Assembly: GCA_030704615.1 (NCBI GenBank)
Contig: CM060731.1
Span: 11,098,001 to 11,162,000, forward strand
Length of the DNA: 64,000 bases
Source of the DNA: Takakia lepidozioides
Taxonomy: Eukaryota; Streptophyta; Takakiopsida; Takakiales; Takakiaceae
Direction: 5' to 3'
Shown: piece by piece, positions 44,716-56,267 of the stretch
How the letters are laid out: each line of letters begins with the position of its first letter
Position numbering within the stretch: position 1 is the first letter of the stretch
Position numbers and translations under genes: made by a program
The notes under the pieces: model-generated
What the model was told of the DNA's origin: nothing
Database searches by the model: none
Seen by the model: only the letters and a program-made list of their open reading frames with translations

Positions 44716-47320
44716 AACATTATTTCACATTGTTGGAGGCAAAAAAGTCCCATCTGGAAGGTTTCGACGAAATGCCCTAGGGTTTGCGTGCAAGTCTAGA
44801 GTACAGCAGCCAGCTGCCCCAGACATTTCTGGGTTTAAGTTAGGTCACCTAATTTATTGTTCTGGGCAGTGATATAGGACACGTGGATGGCGAGTGGCCA
44901 CGGGCAGGGGAAAGTTTTGGCCGGTCCTTCCATCATCTAATATCCTGGCCGGAGAACTTTCCAGGATTTCGATGCTGGTCTCGGGCGTGTCTTGCGGCCA
45001 TATATGCCACAGGGAAAGGGTAGCACCGAACGGTCGATGTGGACGAAGATGATTTCCAGCTTTCTGCGCAAAAGTGGATGAATAAATGGTATTAATTGTC
45101 CAGAAGAGGTTCACACGATGGATGAATGTTGTCGGCCATACTACACCATAGGACGGGATGAAACATGGATGAACAGGTTGACAGGACACGCGCGGAAAGG
45201 TGCTAGTTGGAGATATTGACAGAAAGGACGCACCGAAAAGCTGCCACCCGGCCATTACTGTTCCTCGGCACTGCTGTCTAATATTCTGATTAAATCATAT
45301 TGTAAGCCTTTAATGCGGGGTTCCTGGGTCCAGTCAAGCGTGGCCTGTAGCCGCCGCTTCAAAGGAAAAAAAGGGATGACTGGGCCGGCTTTAGGCGAGG
45401 AAGGACTACGCAACGCTTTTGTGTTTCTCACGGGACCAGTCACCAAAGTGTTTGGTATGCAACGCAATGTTTCGAGGAGCCAACAGTTTCTTGACTCAGG
45501 ATGTTTGGATGGATAATCCATTGGTTGAATGCGAACTTGTGTGTAATGAAGTCATTAACTCAGAATACAGATTTGCTCGGCACTTAATCAGAGACGGATA
45601 GTTTCCATTTCCTACCGTGACACCGGTGAATATATATATATATAAAGGAAATATTAAAATACAAAAAAGTATGCATTTCATAAAAAAATTGGGGACATTG
45701 TGGGTGAGGGTTTAAAGAGCCTTGAGGAGGACTACGAGGTGTGTGCCATGCCAAGTCTAGTGATAGAGGAAACCTTGGAATTCTTGAGGAATCCTACCAA
45801 TTTTGAAACTATAGTCCGAGAATTTGTGGCATGCGCTAGGGCTCAGGCTCGACAGAAATGGCTACAATCATCACTTCTCTCCTATTGTTTCAAAAATAGT
45901 GAAAGAGGCCCATGTAAGTATAACTACTTGTTGAATTGAAACAGTTTTTCAGTTTGTTGCTATTATTGGTTTTAACTACTATTACGATATTGTGGTTTTG
46001 TAGGATGGAGAGCTGTTGCTTGCATTTGATCCTATGAGTGACTCTTCGGACAAAAGTCTGTTGCCAACAAACTCTGGGCTCAGGGAAAGTTAGGGCGCTT
46101 GCACCCAATGGGGGCAGTGGAGACCAGCGGGCAGAAAGTGCTATTCCAAAATTTCTTGATTTATGCTCAAGTAGATACACACTTACAAACAGTTTCTGAC
46201 ATTTACCCAACCTCTTACTGAAGGAGTCTTTTGAGCACCTAATTCTACAGCTCATCTTTGCAAATTAGGCAGGTAGCACTACTTTTTCTCTTTTTTTGAA
46301 TAAGAGGGAGCGGCGCCCCTGTTTAATTATATATTTAGAAATAATTATCCGTCAGGGGAGAAAATAACCATAAAAACAAATCCATCAACCTTTACTAGTA
46401 GAAACGTTCTAGCCAAAATAGTTTAACCGTTATCTGCTGAACAGAACTTTTTAACTTCACTTTTCACCACCCGTACTCACGTTTCACTGCCACTTACCTA
46501 CCACGATTCATCTGGTAAAATGAACCGTACATATAAATGCTTATCTACCGTATACTTATATTTATATTATATATTTTAAGGTGACATATCGTATATAATA
46601 AGGGGAAAAAAAAAACCCCCCACGGGGCCTTATCAAATTTCCGAGATTTTCACCCTTGTTTAGAAAGATTGTAAAGCGTTTGTGAGGATCCTACATAAAG
46701 TAAAGTAAAGTAAAGTAACAAAGTAAAGTAATGTAGAGTAAATTCCTTACATACAAATGTGGTTTGGTGTCGACTATGAAAATTTCGAAACCAAACAAGG
46801 TTTATCTTTATTAGGGTCTTTTGTATGTGTTTTCGGGGGCACCAAAATAACAATTCAAGGTGGGCATTGCCAAAGATTGTTTTGACAATGACATGTTTCA
46901 CTCAACCCTCCGCTCAGGGTATGGATTGTACTGCAGTTATGAGGCTGGTCAGAAAATAATTATATGTGGAACTTACAAATGGGCGCCCCGGAGTGGGGCT
47001 AACTGTGGGCAATTATGACTTGCCACGATCTAGAGGTCAACTCTGCGTGACCCCACTTAGTATCATGACTTAGGACAATTCCTGAATATTTTTATAGACC
47101 TTCAACTCACCAAATTGGTTACTAAGTACAACTAGTACGGTGAATGAAGTCTTCATCATTCTATTAAGAGTTTCAAACACAAGGCACGTCCAGGATCTCT
47201 GTTTGGTTGTTTGATTGTAGTTGCAGACAAGATGGAGATCTGAGGTCCAGGCTCTGTAGAGCCTTCACTGGTGGCCTGATCCTGCATGGGGCATGACAAA
47301 CTATCAAACAGTGCTCTATT
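44716..47320. other. Intergenic stretch with one coding-like patch
   Basis: Mostly without recognisable features. GATGGATGAA-type units cluster at 45070-45175. The plus strand at 45700-45895 is open and protein-like (LEEDYEVCAMPSLVIEETLE, NPTNFETIVREFVACARAQ) but I cannot name a family or find partner exons. (AAAGT)n-like DNA occurs at 46696-46735. Confidence 0.4.
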
Positions 47321-47324
47321 CATT

Positions 47325-47480
47325 CCATCCACTTGTAGCCCAGTGGTAATGACACATAAGTTACTACCACCTCAGAAGTGGTTGTTGGTTCAATTCACCG
47401 AGGCACTACAAAGGCACTACAACACCTTGATTTATTATTATTGTTGTTGGTTTTCTGAAAGTTACTGCCCTTCCGGTTTC
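47325..47480 (+). mobile_element. tRNA-derived SINE-like element, second type
   Basis: The head has an A-box-like TAGCCCAGTGGTAATGACA (about 47336) and a B-box-like GGTTCAATTC (about 47388) at tRNA spacing. The body after it differs from the main SINE family here. The ends are not defined. Confidence 0.45.
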
Positions 47481-47649
47481 AGTTTTTGGGGGTTCGCCAA
47501 AAAGGGGGCTTGGGCCGGCAGTAAAATATAGGGGTTAAAAGGACTTGTGTCCCCTTCTAAAAAAATGACATGGGCCTTGGAACAAATAATTAATATCACC
47601 GAGGCATAATTCAGACCCTTAATTACAAAGACGATAAAATAATCTCTTT

Positions 47650-47745
47650 CGCCATGAAGGGGGAAGATATGTACGATTGTACGGTTGTATCACATCTCAC
47701 AACGTAACATGATTTGAACCCAGAATCACCTGTGTGGCACTGGAT
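47650..47745 (-). mobile_element. SINE fragment, main family
   Basis: The minus strand reads GTGCCACACAGGTGATTCTG, a B-box-like GGGTTCAAATC, and then CTTCCCCCTTCATGGCG, as in the copy at 14888-15128. Both ends are missing. Confidence 0.55.
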
Positions 47746-47825
47746 ATTTTTATTTCCTTAAAACAAACTTGGATAACTGGATCGGATACTGGACCAGTAT
47801 TTGTTTTTTCACTTTTTCAAACTCG

Positions 47826-48045
47826 CACCAACAGTCAGTAGCCTTAGTTGGTTAGTGCACTGAGTGCCACCGACATGACTCTGGGGTCAAATCCTGCTGC
47901 TTGACTAGTGTGGTTTGCTCTTCCCCCCCTCCTTGGGCGGTGTCCCATTTAATGGGACACCTCCACCGCGAGGTTAATGTGAAAGAGGTTATTTTCTTCT
48001 CTCACTATAACTAAGGGACCTGATTTGTGAGCTGTCGCTATGTCA
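47826..48045 (+). mobile_element. SINE, main family, 5' part (split by Gypsy 2)
   Basis: Head TAGCCTTAGTTGGTTAGTGC, B box GGGTCAAATCC, TTGGGCGGTGTCCCATTT, AAGAGGTTATTTTC and GAGCTGTCGCT follow in order. At that point Gypsy 2 interrupts; the expected continuation CTCCCAGGTGTTTCCATTT is found right after its far LTR at 55958-55985. Confidence 0.75.
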
Positions 48046-48574
48046 TGATTCCGGCGCTATGGGTTTGTTCCCCTTCCTCTATTGGACCATGTTTGCGGAA
48101 TGTAGTAGTAGAAGGGCCTGGCAGAGAAGACGGAATCTTTCTAAGAGGACGCCACAGACCCGGAACACTCTCATCCAACCACTTAGGCACACCGTTACGC
48201 CCAACGTACGCTCACGTAAGACTCAAAAGCCACCACCCTCACTGCCACGACAGTGAGGCTTAAATAGCATTAGGTCATAATCTAATCTTAGTGCCATGTG
48301 GCACTTACACATAGGTCCCCCAAATGTCCTTAAAGCATAGCCATAGAAAGAAGCCATATCACCCAGTCCCATCCTAATCTGATCCTAAACTAGCTGTTAG
48401 AACAAGACATCCCCTATTAAAGCCCTCAGCTGTTGCCAGCTCATCCTCATGCGCAAGGTGTAAGTCCATCCAGCTTTCATCCTGGCTTCGTCCATCCCTT
48501 AAATCATCCGGAGCGCATCCCTCCTCCGTCCATCCATGTCGAAAAGTGAGGTGAGAAGGAATCCCAGCTCCACA
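48046..48574 (-). repeat. 3' LTR of Gypsy element 2
   Basis: Matches 55417-55957 along its length, from TGATTCCGGCGCTAT to TAGCTCCACA-like. Differences are mostly single substitutions and short indels. Confidence 0.92.
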
Positions 48575-48793
48575 TATGTGATGCCTGCTGGGGCCACAAG
48601 GAACTGCGAGTGATGAGCTCAGGGAGGACAAAAATGAAGCTTAGCCAAAACAAGCTACACACCCATCACACAAGGGATGAAAAAACCTAGGGAAGAAAAC
48701 CTCACCCTGCAAGTTGGGTGGAGGACAAAACATCCCATAGGAAAAATCCCAAGTGCTACAAATGGTGTAGAAAACTAGCACGAAATTAAAACA

Positions 48794-50140
48794 CTACTCT
48801 AGAGAAGAGGCTGTCAGATTGCAAGCTGTCCGAGCGGTGGGAGTGAAGATAACCTGACGGTTCTCAACATTCAAACAGGTTAGATCAAAAGTAAGAGTGC
48901 ATGGAACAAGGAATGAAACATGACTGGAGCTACCTAAATGAGGAGTAGAGGCATGTTGTGGGAGCAAGACATACTGCCTGCCGGGAAGAATATCAGAGAT
49001 AAGGTAAGGGCCATCAATGCGTCGTTTAGCCTTGGAAATCTGCTTACCAGGCTGGAGTCTCACACAAATAGACTGGCCTACCTTGAATGACTCATAATAT
49101 ACAACATGGCGGTTGTAATTCTTTGCTTGAGCAACTTGAGCAAACACAATGTTAGATTTGGCAGTTTCCCTCAAACTACGCCGTTTAGCATCCATGGAAA
49201 ATAAGAAGGTTTCCCAATTCTCAGGCTCAGTAGTCGAGACCTGCAGCCAGGAAATATGCAAAGGGGTTCTACATTTTCTACCATACAAAAGTTCAAAAGG
49301 TGAGATTTTGGTATTGGCATGGATAGAGGTCTTGTAGGCAAAGAGCAGAATAGGCACAACAATATCTCATTCATCAATGAGTGTCCCATTCTTCTCAAGC
49401 ATCTGGCATATAGTTTTGTTAAATTGTTCTGTCAAACCATTGCATTGGGGATTGTAGGGAGCAGTAACGGCATGCTTAGTGTTGAGATTAAACAAGACAA
49501 TCTCCATAAGTTGGTTGCAGAACTCTGTACCTTGATCCGTGAGGATTTCCAGAGGGCAACCATGACGAAGAGTCACCTTATCAAAGAAGAATTACACCAC
49601 CTCATCACTATCCTTAGCAACCAAAGGTCGGAGCTCAACCCATTTCGTCAGGTAGTCCGTTGCAACCGCAAGGTATGCATGGCCCTTGGACGTGGATTTA
49701 AGGGGTCCGACTAGATCTAAGCCAACTTTGGCAAGTGGTTCAGTCACCGGGATAGGCTGTAAAGGCAAGGGAGCGTCAGTTCTAGGTAGGATGGTCTTAG
49801 CATGACATGGCACACACCTTGCAATGAAAGCTGAGACAACTTTTAACTAAGCTTTTCCAGTGGTTCTGCTCCTGTAATCTCTTGACAGTTTTAGCAACCC
49901 CCAAATGGCTAGCATAAGTAGAAGCAGGGTATAATTCAAGTAAAACAGGGACAGCGGACCTAGAAGGGACTTCCACAGCAGAGGTACCTTCCAAAGCAGT
50001 GACTCTGAACAATCTCCCTTCACTTTCCCGATGGCTGGGTAAGTGATAGTTGACTTGCCTCATGAGCAGCTTGGATATGCCACTAAAGTGGGGTGCTGAT
50101 TTTGCACCTATGGAGAATAGCATCGTATAGTGGATCATCC
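48794..50140 (-). pseudogene. Gypsy 2 integrase
   Basis: The N-terminal zinc region is partly recognisable (SHLGVAKTVKRLQEQNHW, CKVCAMSC). The core follows: KVGLDLVGPLKSTSKGHAY with the first Asp, LTDQGTEFCNQLMEIV with the second, and YNPQCNGLTEQFNKTICQ with the catalytic Glu. The C-terminal region reads SPFELLYGRKCRTPLH, then FKVGQSICVRLQPGKQ and RRIDGPYLI. Stops near 49590, 49365 and 49800 break it into pieces. It inserts element cDNA in intact relatives. No chromodomain or PHD finger is seen at the end. Confidence 0.88.
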
Positions 50141-50455
50141 ATGCCTACATCACTCATGGCCACACAACAGCAGGTTAGTGTAGGCAAGAAGAAAGTGGCA
50201 GCCCCCGTTCTCTTCCTTTCGGAATCCTGACTTCATTTTCAGTTGGCTACATATGAAGAGGCAAGAAGGTTGTAAGGCACAGCTCAGTCCCTCGGTCAGA
50301 AAATAAACCAAGGCAAGCGCCAGACAAGATAGGCAGTGCTAAGGTAAGGAAGAGTACCAGACTACACTGTAGGATACCAGACCAAAATTCATGCCAATAC
50401 CAGGGGAAGTTCAGCCAACATCAAACTGTAGAAGATCCCAAGTATCAATTGCAAG

Positions 50456-51895
50456 TTATAAATCTGGAGGAACATAAGGATAATCTAACAAATGACACAA
50501 GGCATAGGGGTCTGAAACAGGTACAGTAGGTGAGGGAGATCGTTCAGCAGGGGAGACAAAATCACTTAAGGTAGTGTAGGGTGCAGGGATTTTGGATTTG
50601 TCTCTAGTCAAAGCATCTGCATTAACATTGTCCTTCCCACGCTTGTATGAGATGGTGAAGTCATAGCCTTGCAAGATTAGAGCCCATCTAGCTAACCTGC
50701 CAGTGAGTTCACAAAGAGTTAGCAAGGCTTTTAAAGGGAGATGATAAGTTTCAATGGTAAAATGACAGCCACGCAAAACTGCCTAAAATATTTGACGCCA
50801 AAGATCACGGCAAGGCCTTCCTTGTCAATGATGGAGTAATTGCGTTCATGTTTATCAAGGCAGCGAGAGGCGTAGGCGATGGCATGCTCCTGACCATCTT
50901 GAATCTGGCTTAACACAGCAGAGATAGCGAGATCACTGGCATCAGTTTGCAAGAGAAATGACAAGATAAAATCAGGATAGGCAAGCACAGGAGCAGAGGT
51001 AAGTGCAATTTTGAGCTTCTCAAATGCTGACATTTTTGCAGTACCCCAAACAAAACGAGCATCCTTGGATAACAAACGAGTGAGGGAAGCAGCTAACTTG
51101 GCAAACTGAAAAATGAAGCGACGATAGTAAGAACCCAAGCCTAAGAAGGCTTTAACGCATGTTTTATCCCGAGGGGCTGGATAGTTCCACACAACTTGGA
51201 TCTTGGCAGGGTCTGGACTGATGCTAGCAGTAGAAAGCAGATGGCCCAAGAAATGGAGCTGTTCCATACAAAAATCACACTTCTTGGCCTTAATCTTAAG
51301 CCCAACGGCACGAAGCCTGCACACAACCCGCTGTAAATCCAACAGATGAGCATCAAACGTTGTAGAGTAAATGTTGATGTCATCGATGTAAACCAAGGCA
51401 CATTCCCAACGAAGGTTTCCTAAAACGATATCCATTAGGCGATGAAATGTGGCAGTGGCGTTGCAAAGGCCAAAAGGCATGGTTTCAAATTGAAAAGAGG
51501 CCCATCCTGCAGGTGAAGGCAGTTTTCTCTTTAGCAGCAGCAGTTAAAGGAACTTGCCAAAAGCCAGAGGCTAAATCTAAGGAAGAGAAGATAGTGGCCC
51601 CATTAAGTTGATCTAGCGTTTCATTGATGCGTGGCAAAGGGTAAACATCCCTCTTATTGATGGCATTTAAACGCCGAAAATCAACGCAAAAGCGGGTTGA
51701 GCCATCATTTTTACCCACCAATACAATGGGACTGGCCCAAGGAGATATGGAGGGAGTAATGACACCAACATCAAGCATTTTTATAATCTCATCCTGAATG
51801 ACCTTGCGCTCACGTACGCTCTCCTTGTAGGCATGTTGTTTGATAGGCTTACCATCCGTGATGATGTCATGATCCAGAAGGGTTGTACGGCCCAA
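50456..51895 (-). pseudogene. Gypsy 2 reverse transcriptase and RNase H
   Basis: RT blocks: VITPSISPWASPIVLVGKND, FCVDFRRLNAINKRDVYPLP, SSLDLASGFWQVPL, then (after a stop at 51485) FGLCNATATFHRLMD and the catalytic loop ALVYIDDINIYS, LHFLGHLLST. RNase H: LQTDASDLAISAVLSQ, ERNYSIIDKEGLAVIFGVKY and, in another frame, NVNADALTRD. The YIDD loop is intact. Two frame breaks are seen, near 51480 and 50755. Confidence 0.92.
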
Positions 51896-52130
51896 GTACT
51901 AAAGATGTCGAGATTGTCACGTAGAAACTGGTGCAGGCGACTAATCTGTTGGGGAGCAAGGTGATCACCTACCTTGATATCTTTTAATACTTGCTGGAAA
52001 TGTTGCTCTTTCTCCGGAGTAAGCGGGCATTTGTCAGTGGAACCAGAGTGAGAGTCAAAGGCCTGGAGTTGGTCCACAGGGGAGTCCACCAGCCCAATAT
52101 CATGAATACCGAGACCTTTCTGAACAGAGG

Positions 52131-52400
52131 TCAGCTCAGACAAAGGAGTAGCAGTGAGTCTAGCAAGGACCTGACCCCTACATATATAGATGCTGATGCG
52201 TTCAGGATTAGCAAGAAGTAACCGGACCTCACCTTTGAAACCTCGGTCTAAAACCCCAGAAGCAATCAGACAGTGTTGTTGGAGGGTAAGTTTCTTCCAG
52301 CCCTCAATCTCAAGGAAATGACCTGCAGGGCAAGCAAAAGCTAGACCTGTAGGTATTATGCGCTGAGAAAAAGCAGGGATGATGAAGTCAACAGGAGAAC
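52131..52400 (-). CDS. dUTPase domain within the Gypsy 2 polyprotein
   Basis: Between the protease and RT in the open frame 51781-52758, residues resemble trimeric dUTPases: VDFIIPAFSQRIIPTGLAFA, GHFLEIEGWKKLTLQQ, then the best-conserved block GVLDRGFKGEVRLLL with the catalytic-region Asp, and RGQVLARL. The aromatic residue of motif 3 is Phe where Tyr is usual, and the Gly-rich motif 5 is not obvious. The enzyme hydrolyses dUTP to dUMP and limits uracil in new DNA. As part of pol it would act during reverse transcription. This part is uninterrupted, while neighbouring regions are broken. Confidence 0.82.
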
Positions 52401-52619
52401 GTAGCAAAAGAGAGTTATTTGCCACGGGCAGTGGAGGTCCAGACTTCTTACCTGGTGGAGGGAAATGCCATTGATACAAGGTAACACCAATTGGGTGGAA
52501 TTGGCTGAACCTGGCCCAATTATAATGCAAACCCACCTGCTCCTTCATCTGCTCAGCTTGAAGCTTGATACTAGAATAGTTGGCCATAGAGGTCCCAGCA
52601 GCAATGGTAACATGGTTTA

Positions 52620-53084
52620 GATTCACCTTGTAGGGTTGCCCTTCACCATTGTGAAGACACATAATATTATTCATGATGTCTATGTTGGCCTCTGCACCCT
52701 TCATCCAATCCAAACCCAACAAAACTTGCTCACCCATTGTGACAATGCAGGTTAGCAAGACAGTTTTCCCACTAATACGGATGGGTAGGTAACTAACCCG
52801 ATAGGTTCATAAGTCGTGCCATCAGCTATGGTAACCACAAGGCCATGAGCAGAGCCAAATCCAAGAATGCGAACTGTGCTAAGTGGAATGGCAGACATGG
52901 TACAGCCCGTATCAATAACACATGGAAAGGAAAGGTGGCCTACATGGCATTGTGTCATCAACGGGTGAATACAGTCTCGACTGACACGTTTATAGGCTTC
53001 ACAATGCATGAGTTTGAAATCACGAGAAAGAACGGCACTTACCAGCGTGTTGGGGTTCTTACCATGGTCATCTGTCACCCTCAT
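52620..53084 (-). pseudogene. Gypsy 2 aspartic protease
   Basis: LSFPCVIDTGCTMSAIPLST carries the active-site Asp-Thr-Gly, with Cys where Ala or Ser is usual. ILGFGSAHGLVVTIADGTTY and, after a frame change near 52755, EQVLLGLDWMKG complete the fold. Confidence 0.75.
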
Positions 53085-53134
53085 AGATGACCTGGTTTGT
53101 TTAAAGTACCCTGCTGTTTCTTATCCCTTCGTAA

Positions 53135-54037
53135 CTATTCAATCAAGGCAGGCAAGTCAGATTGGTAAGGGCACCACCTGGTATAATGCTTGATGGACTT
53201 GCAAATCATGCAAGCCACCACTGAGGTCCTGGTGTCATGATGCATGCCAGCATAGGCTTTACTTTGAGTCCCGGATCTGGCAGGGACTGCAGGGTTCCAG
53301 CCTACCTCAGCCTTGAAGACTTGCAGCTCTCCCTGGATTTCATTACGAAAGGATGACAATTCATGCACAATGGAAGGGACCAGATCTGCTGCAATACCTT
53401 TCACCCCAGGGTCCCCATCAGTAGGTTCTACATAGTGACTCTCACTAGCGAGATGAGTGTGTTTCGTGGTGGCAACTTTAGACAGGCCTGCCTTAGCAGC
53501 TTTGAGACGTAATCGTTCTTCAATCAATTCCACCATCTCATCTTGGTGTAAGACTGTTTTTGCAAAAACACTTTCTCAGCAGGTGGTAAGCCTTTTACAA
53601 AACAATGTTTCAAAATAACAGGTCTCTCTGATGCAATCAAAACCGACTTACAAATTGCAGTTCGTAAATCAATGTAGTATTTCCACACACTGTCGCCATA
53701 ATGAAATTTTAAGTCTGGTGTGGTGTAAGCTATGGGCTTTTCTTCACGAAAGAGCTTGCGAGCCATCGACCCACGTAAGATCAGTTTTGTCCTTAATGTT
53801 GGACTTAAATAGTTGCCTGGCCTCTCCCGTGAGACAGATCCAAAAGGACTTGACTTGGAATCGTGGAGGAATCCCATTCATTTCAAAGCTGATTTCAAAA
53901 AATTCCAAGAAGGACTCAAAATCCTTCCCTATGTTGTACTCAGGGTATTGCTGCTTATGCATTCGCTCTCCATGATCATATTTTTCGTGGAGGTGAGTTG
54001 GAAAAATGTGCAGCAGAGGAGAGGGAAGAGACAACAA
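53135..54037 (-). pseudogene. Gypsy 2 gag with one zinc knuckle
   Basis: In order: DFESFLEFFEISFEMNGIPP, KSFWICLTGEARQLFKSNIK, KFHYGDSVWKYYIDLRTAIC (retrotransposon gag domain) and, after frame breaks near 53525-53760, a CCHC knuckle CMICKSIKHYTRWC at about residue 115 of the last frame. It binds element RNA in intact copies. Confidence 0.82.
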
Positions 54038-55398
54038 CTAATGAAAAGAATCATATGGAAAGGGGAGAGTCGTCCGGAGATCACAAAGATCCGGCGACTG
54101 TGCCTCAGCCCACATTTGATTCGGACGAGCTGTGTGAAGCCATGGGGGTTATTTCAAGTTCCCCCCCCCCCCCCCCCTTTTGAAGATGTTGCTGAAACAA
54201 TCTGAGGCTCCAGACCCCATTGTTTCTTCTGCTTCCCTTTCTAGCATAGATCTTGTAAATACAGGCATGAGAAGAGAAGGACACGGCTACCTGTCCGAAG
54301 GAGCACTAAGCTGCGAGTCCCACCCAGACACACAGTGGGAGGTGATGAAGCGGTGCTTGTGCAGCAAGTACACTCCTTCGCCCAAGAATGCCCACAGCTC
54401 TTCTTCTCCCTTGAGCCAAAAAGCCACGCGCACAATGTTGCGCAACACTTTCTCTTTCACCAACAGGGTGTGTGCAGGATAGTTTCGAGCTTCATCGGCC
54501 TTTGTAGAGACCTACCGTTTCACGCCGAAAACACACCCCCGGAAAGATCAACACATCACTGGGACAAAAAGGAAATTCAGAGTCAGGGATACCCGTGATG
54601 AGCTCTTCCCAAGTGGGATCCCGGGTAGGGGCTGGCGGAACTCGAGGTCTTAAATTAGCAAGCAGGATAGATGTTCATCCCTTAACCAGTTCCCACAAGC
54701 GTAGAGGGCTCGGCTTGTCAGGAGGTAGGAAGCTCTCAAGCTCCACACCCAATTCTCGACTCACAAAGAATTGTGGGATGCCCAAGACAACCCAGCTAAG
54801 CTTCTCACCACCCTCCAACTGTTCCTTGGCACTAGCAAGGGGGATTTGTAGAGTAACTTCCCTGGAGTGAAGTTTGAGGAGCAGGCGCACAGCATAGGCC
54901 CCCTGAAGCAATTCACGAATGCGCATGTTCTGCTCCCGCTGCTATGCTTTGGTACGTATGGGCTTGTAGGCTTCCTTGCGCGCAGTTTCCTCAAATGTTT
55001 TGGCCCAGAATTCCGAGGGCGTGTCCAACGGGAGCTCAGGGCGCGGAAGAGGTTCTCCTTCCAGGTAATCAACAAAAACCAACTGCTCAGGCAACAGGTT
55101 GCGCGCAAGTTCGCAAATGTAGCGAGATTCCAACGCCAAAGTATGCTTCAAGCGCGGGACCTCAAATTGATCAAGTTCAAACCAACCACGTTTAGAACTG
55201 GAAGCCATCGCGCTTGTTTGCCGAACTCTCAAAACACAAGAAAACACAAACAGACAAACTCCCTCTCTCTCTCTCTCTGTGCAAGACAACAGCCGCCATT
55301 TTGCCACCCCTCTCCCTGCAATCATGCAGAATCCCCGTACCCAATCTACTGTTCTCAGGTGCTCCGTACTCACTAAATCCTCTGTTAACGACTTTAGT

Positions 55399-55416
55399 TA
55401 CCCCGCATCTCCACCA
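55399..55416 (-). other. Primer binding site of Gypsy 2
   Basis: Directly inside the 5' LTR the minus strand reads TGGTGGAGATGCGGGGT. It starts with TGG, as expected for pairing with a tRNA CCA end, and would match a tRNA 3' end of CATCTCCACCA form. The tRNA species was not identified. Confidence 0.6.
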
Positions 55417-55957
55417 TGATTCCGGCGCTATAGGTTTGTTCCCCTTCCTCTACCGGACTTGACCCTATCTGGGGAATGTAGTCAGTAGAAGGGCCTGGCA
55501 GAGAAGACGGAATCTTTCTAAGAGGACGCCACAAACCTAGACCTCCAACACTCTCATCCAACCACTTAGGCACACCGTTACGCCCAACGTACGCTCACGT
55601 AAGACTCAAAAGCCACCACCCTCACTACCACGGCAGTGAGGCTTAAATAACATAAGGTCATAATCTAATCTTAGTGCCATGTGACACTTACACATAGGTC
55701 CACCAGATGTCCTTCCAGCATAGCCATAGAAAGAAACGAGATCACCCAGTCCCATCCTAATCTGATCCTAAACTAGTTGTTAGAATAAGACAGCCCCTAT
55801 TAAAGCCATCAGCTGTTGCCAGCTCATCCTCATGCGCAAGGTGTAAGTCCATCCAACTTTCATCCTAGCTTCGTCCATCCCTTAAATCATCCGGAGCACA
55901 TCCCTCCTCCTTCCATCCATGTCGAAAAGTAAGGAGAGAAGGATTCCTAGCTCCACA
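55417..55957 (-). repeat. 5' LTR of Gypsy element 2
   Basis: Direct repeat of 48046-48574. Its inner end is set by the primer binding site. Its outer end meets the 3' half of the interrupted SINE. Confidence 0.92.
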
Positions 55958-55990
55958 GCTCCCAGGTGTTTCCATTTGGAAAAAAACAAA
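55958..55990 (+). mobile_element. SINE 3' part, separated from 47826-48045 by Gypsy 2
   Basis: GCTCCCAGGTGTTTCCATTT followed by an A-rich tail, identical in layout to the 3' end of the SINE at 14888-15128. Confidence 0.7.
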
Positions 55991-56267
55991 AATTGCCACA
56001 AGGGCCACATGTAAATTCTAACCAGCACCGTGGCGAGAATAACTACCTGAATGAAAAAAAAAAAAAAAAACTACCTTGGTAGGATTAGAAAAGTGGCTTA
56101 CATAACAGGAGTCAAATCTGAAGAGGTCCGTCCATGCAGGAAAATCAGGCTCTTGTTATATAACCATTGGCCTTTCTGGCTAAGTTCTGATTTCTACTCC
56201 CATAATTCCCTTGTAAAAGTAGCTGACCCCTTTTCCAGGTCGAGTTTTTGCCAGATTAAAAACACTG

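Larger units (their letters stand above)
48046..55957 (-). mobile_element. Ty3/Gypsy LTR retrotransposon with dUTPase domain
   Basis: LTRs at 48046-48574 and 55417-55957 are over 90 percent alike by eye and read TG...CA. Order on the minus strand: LTR, primer binding site, gag, protease, dUTPase, RT, RNase H, integrase, LTR. The element was inserted into a SINE, whose halves abut both LTRs; a clean target duplication is not visible, and six extra bases (ATGTCA) stand next to the left LTR. Frameshifts and stops in gag, protease and integrase mark it as inactive, though the protease/dUTPase frame runs 325 codons. Confidence 0.92.

Noticed and set aside
45700-45939. Resemblance of ETLEFLRNPTNF to the FtsH linker before the Walker A motif
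   Set aside because: The following residues lack the GPPGTGKT Walker motif, so the similarity is superficial.
54180-54482. Plus-strand ORFs upstream of Gypsy 2 gag
   Set aside because: They lie in the element leader opposite its coding strand and show no domain; the C tract at 54164-54178 marks low-complexity DNA.
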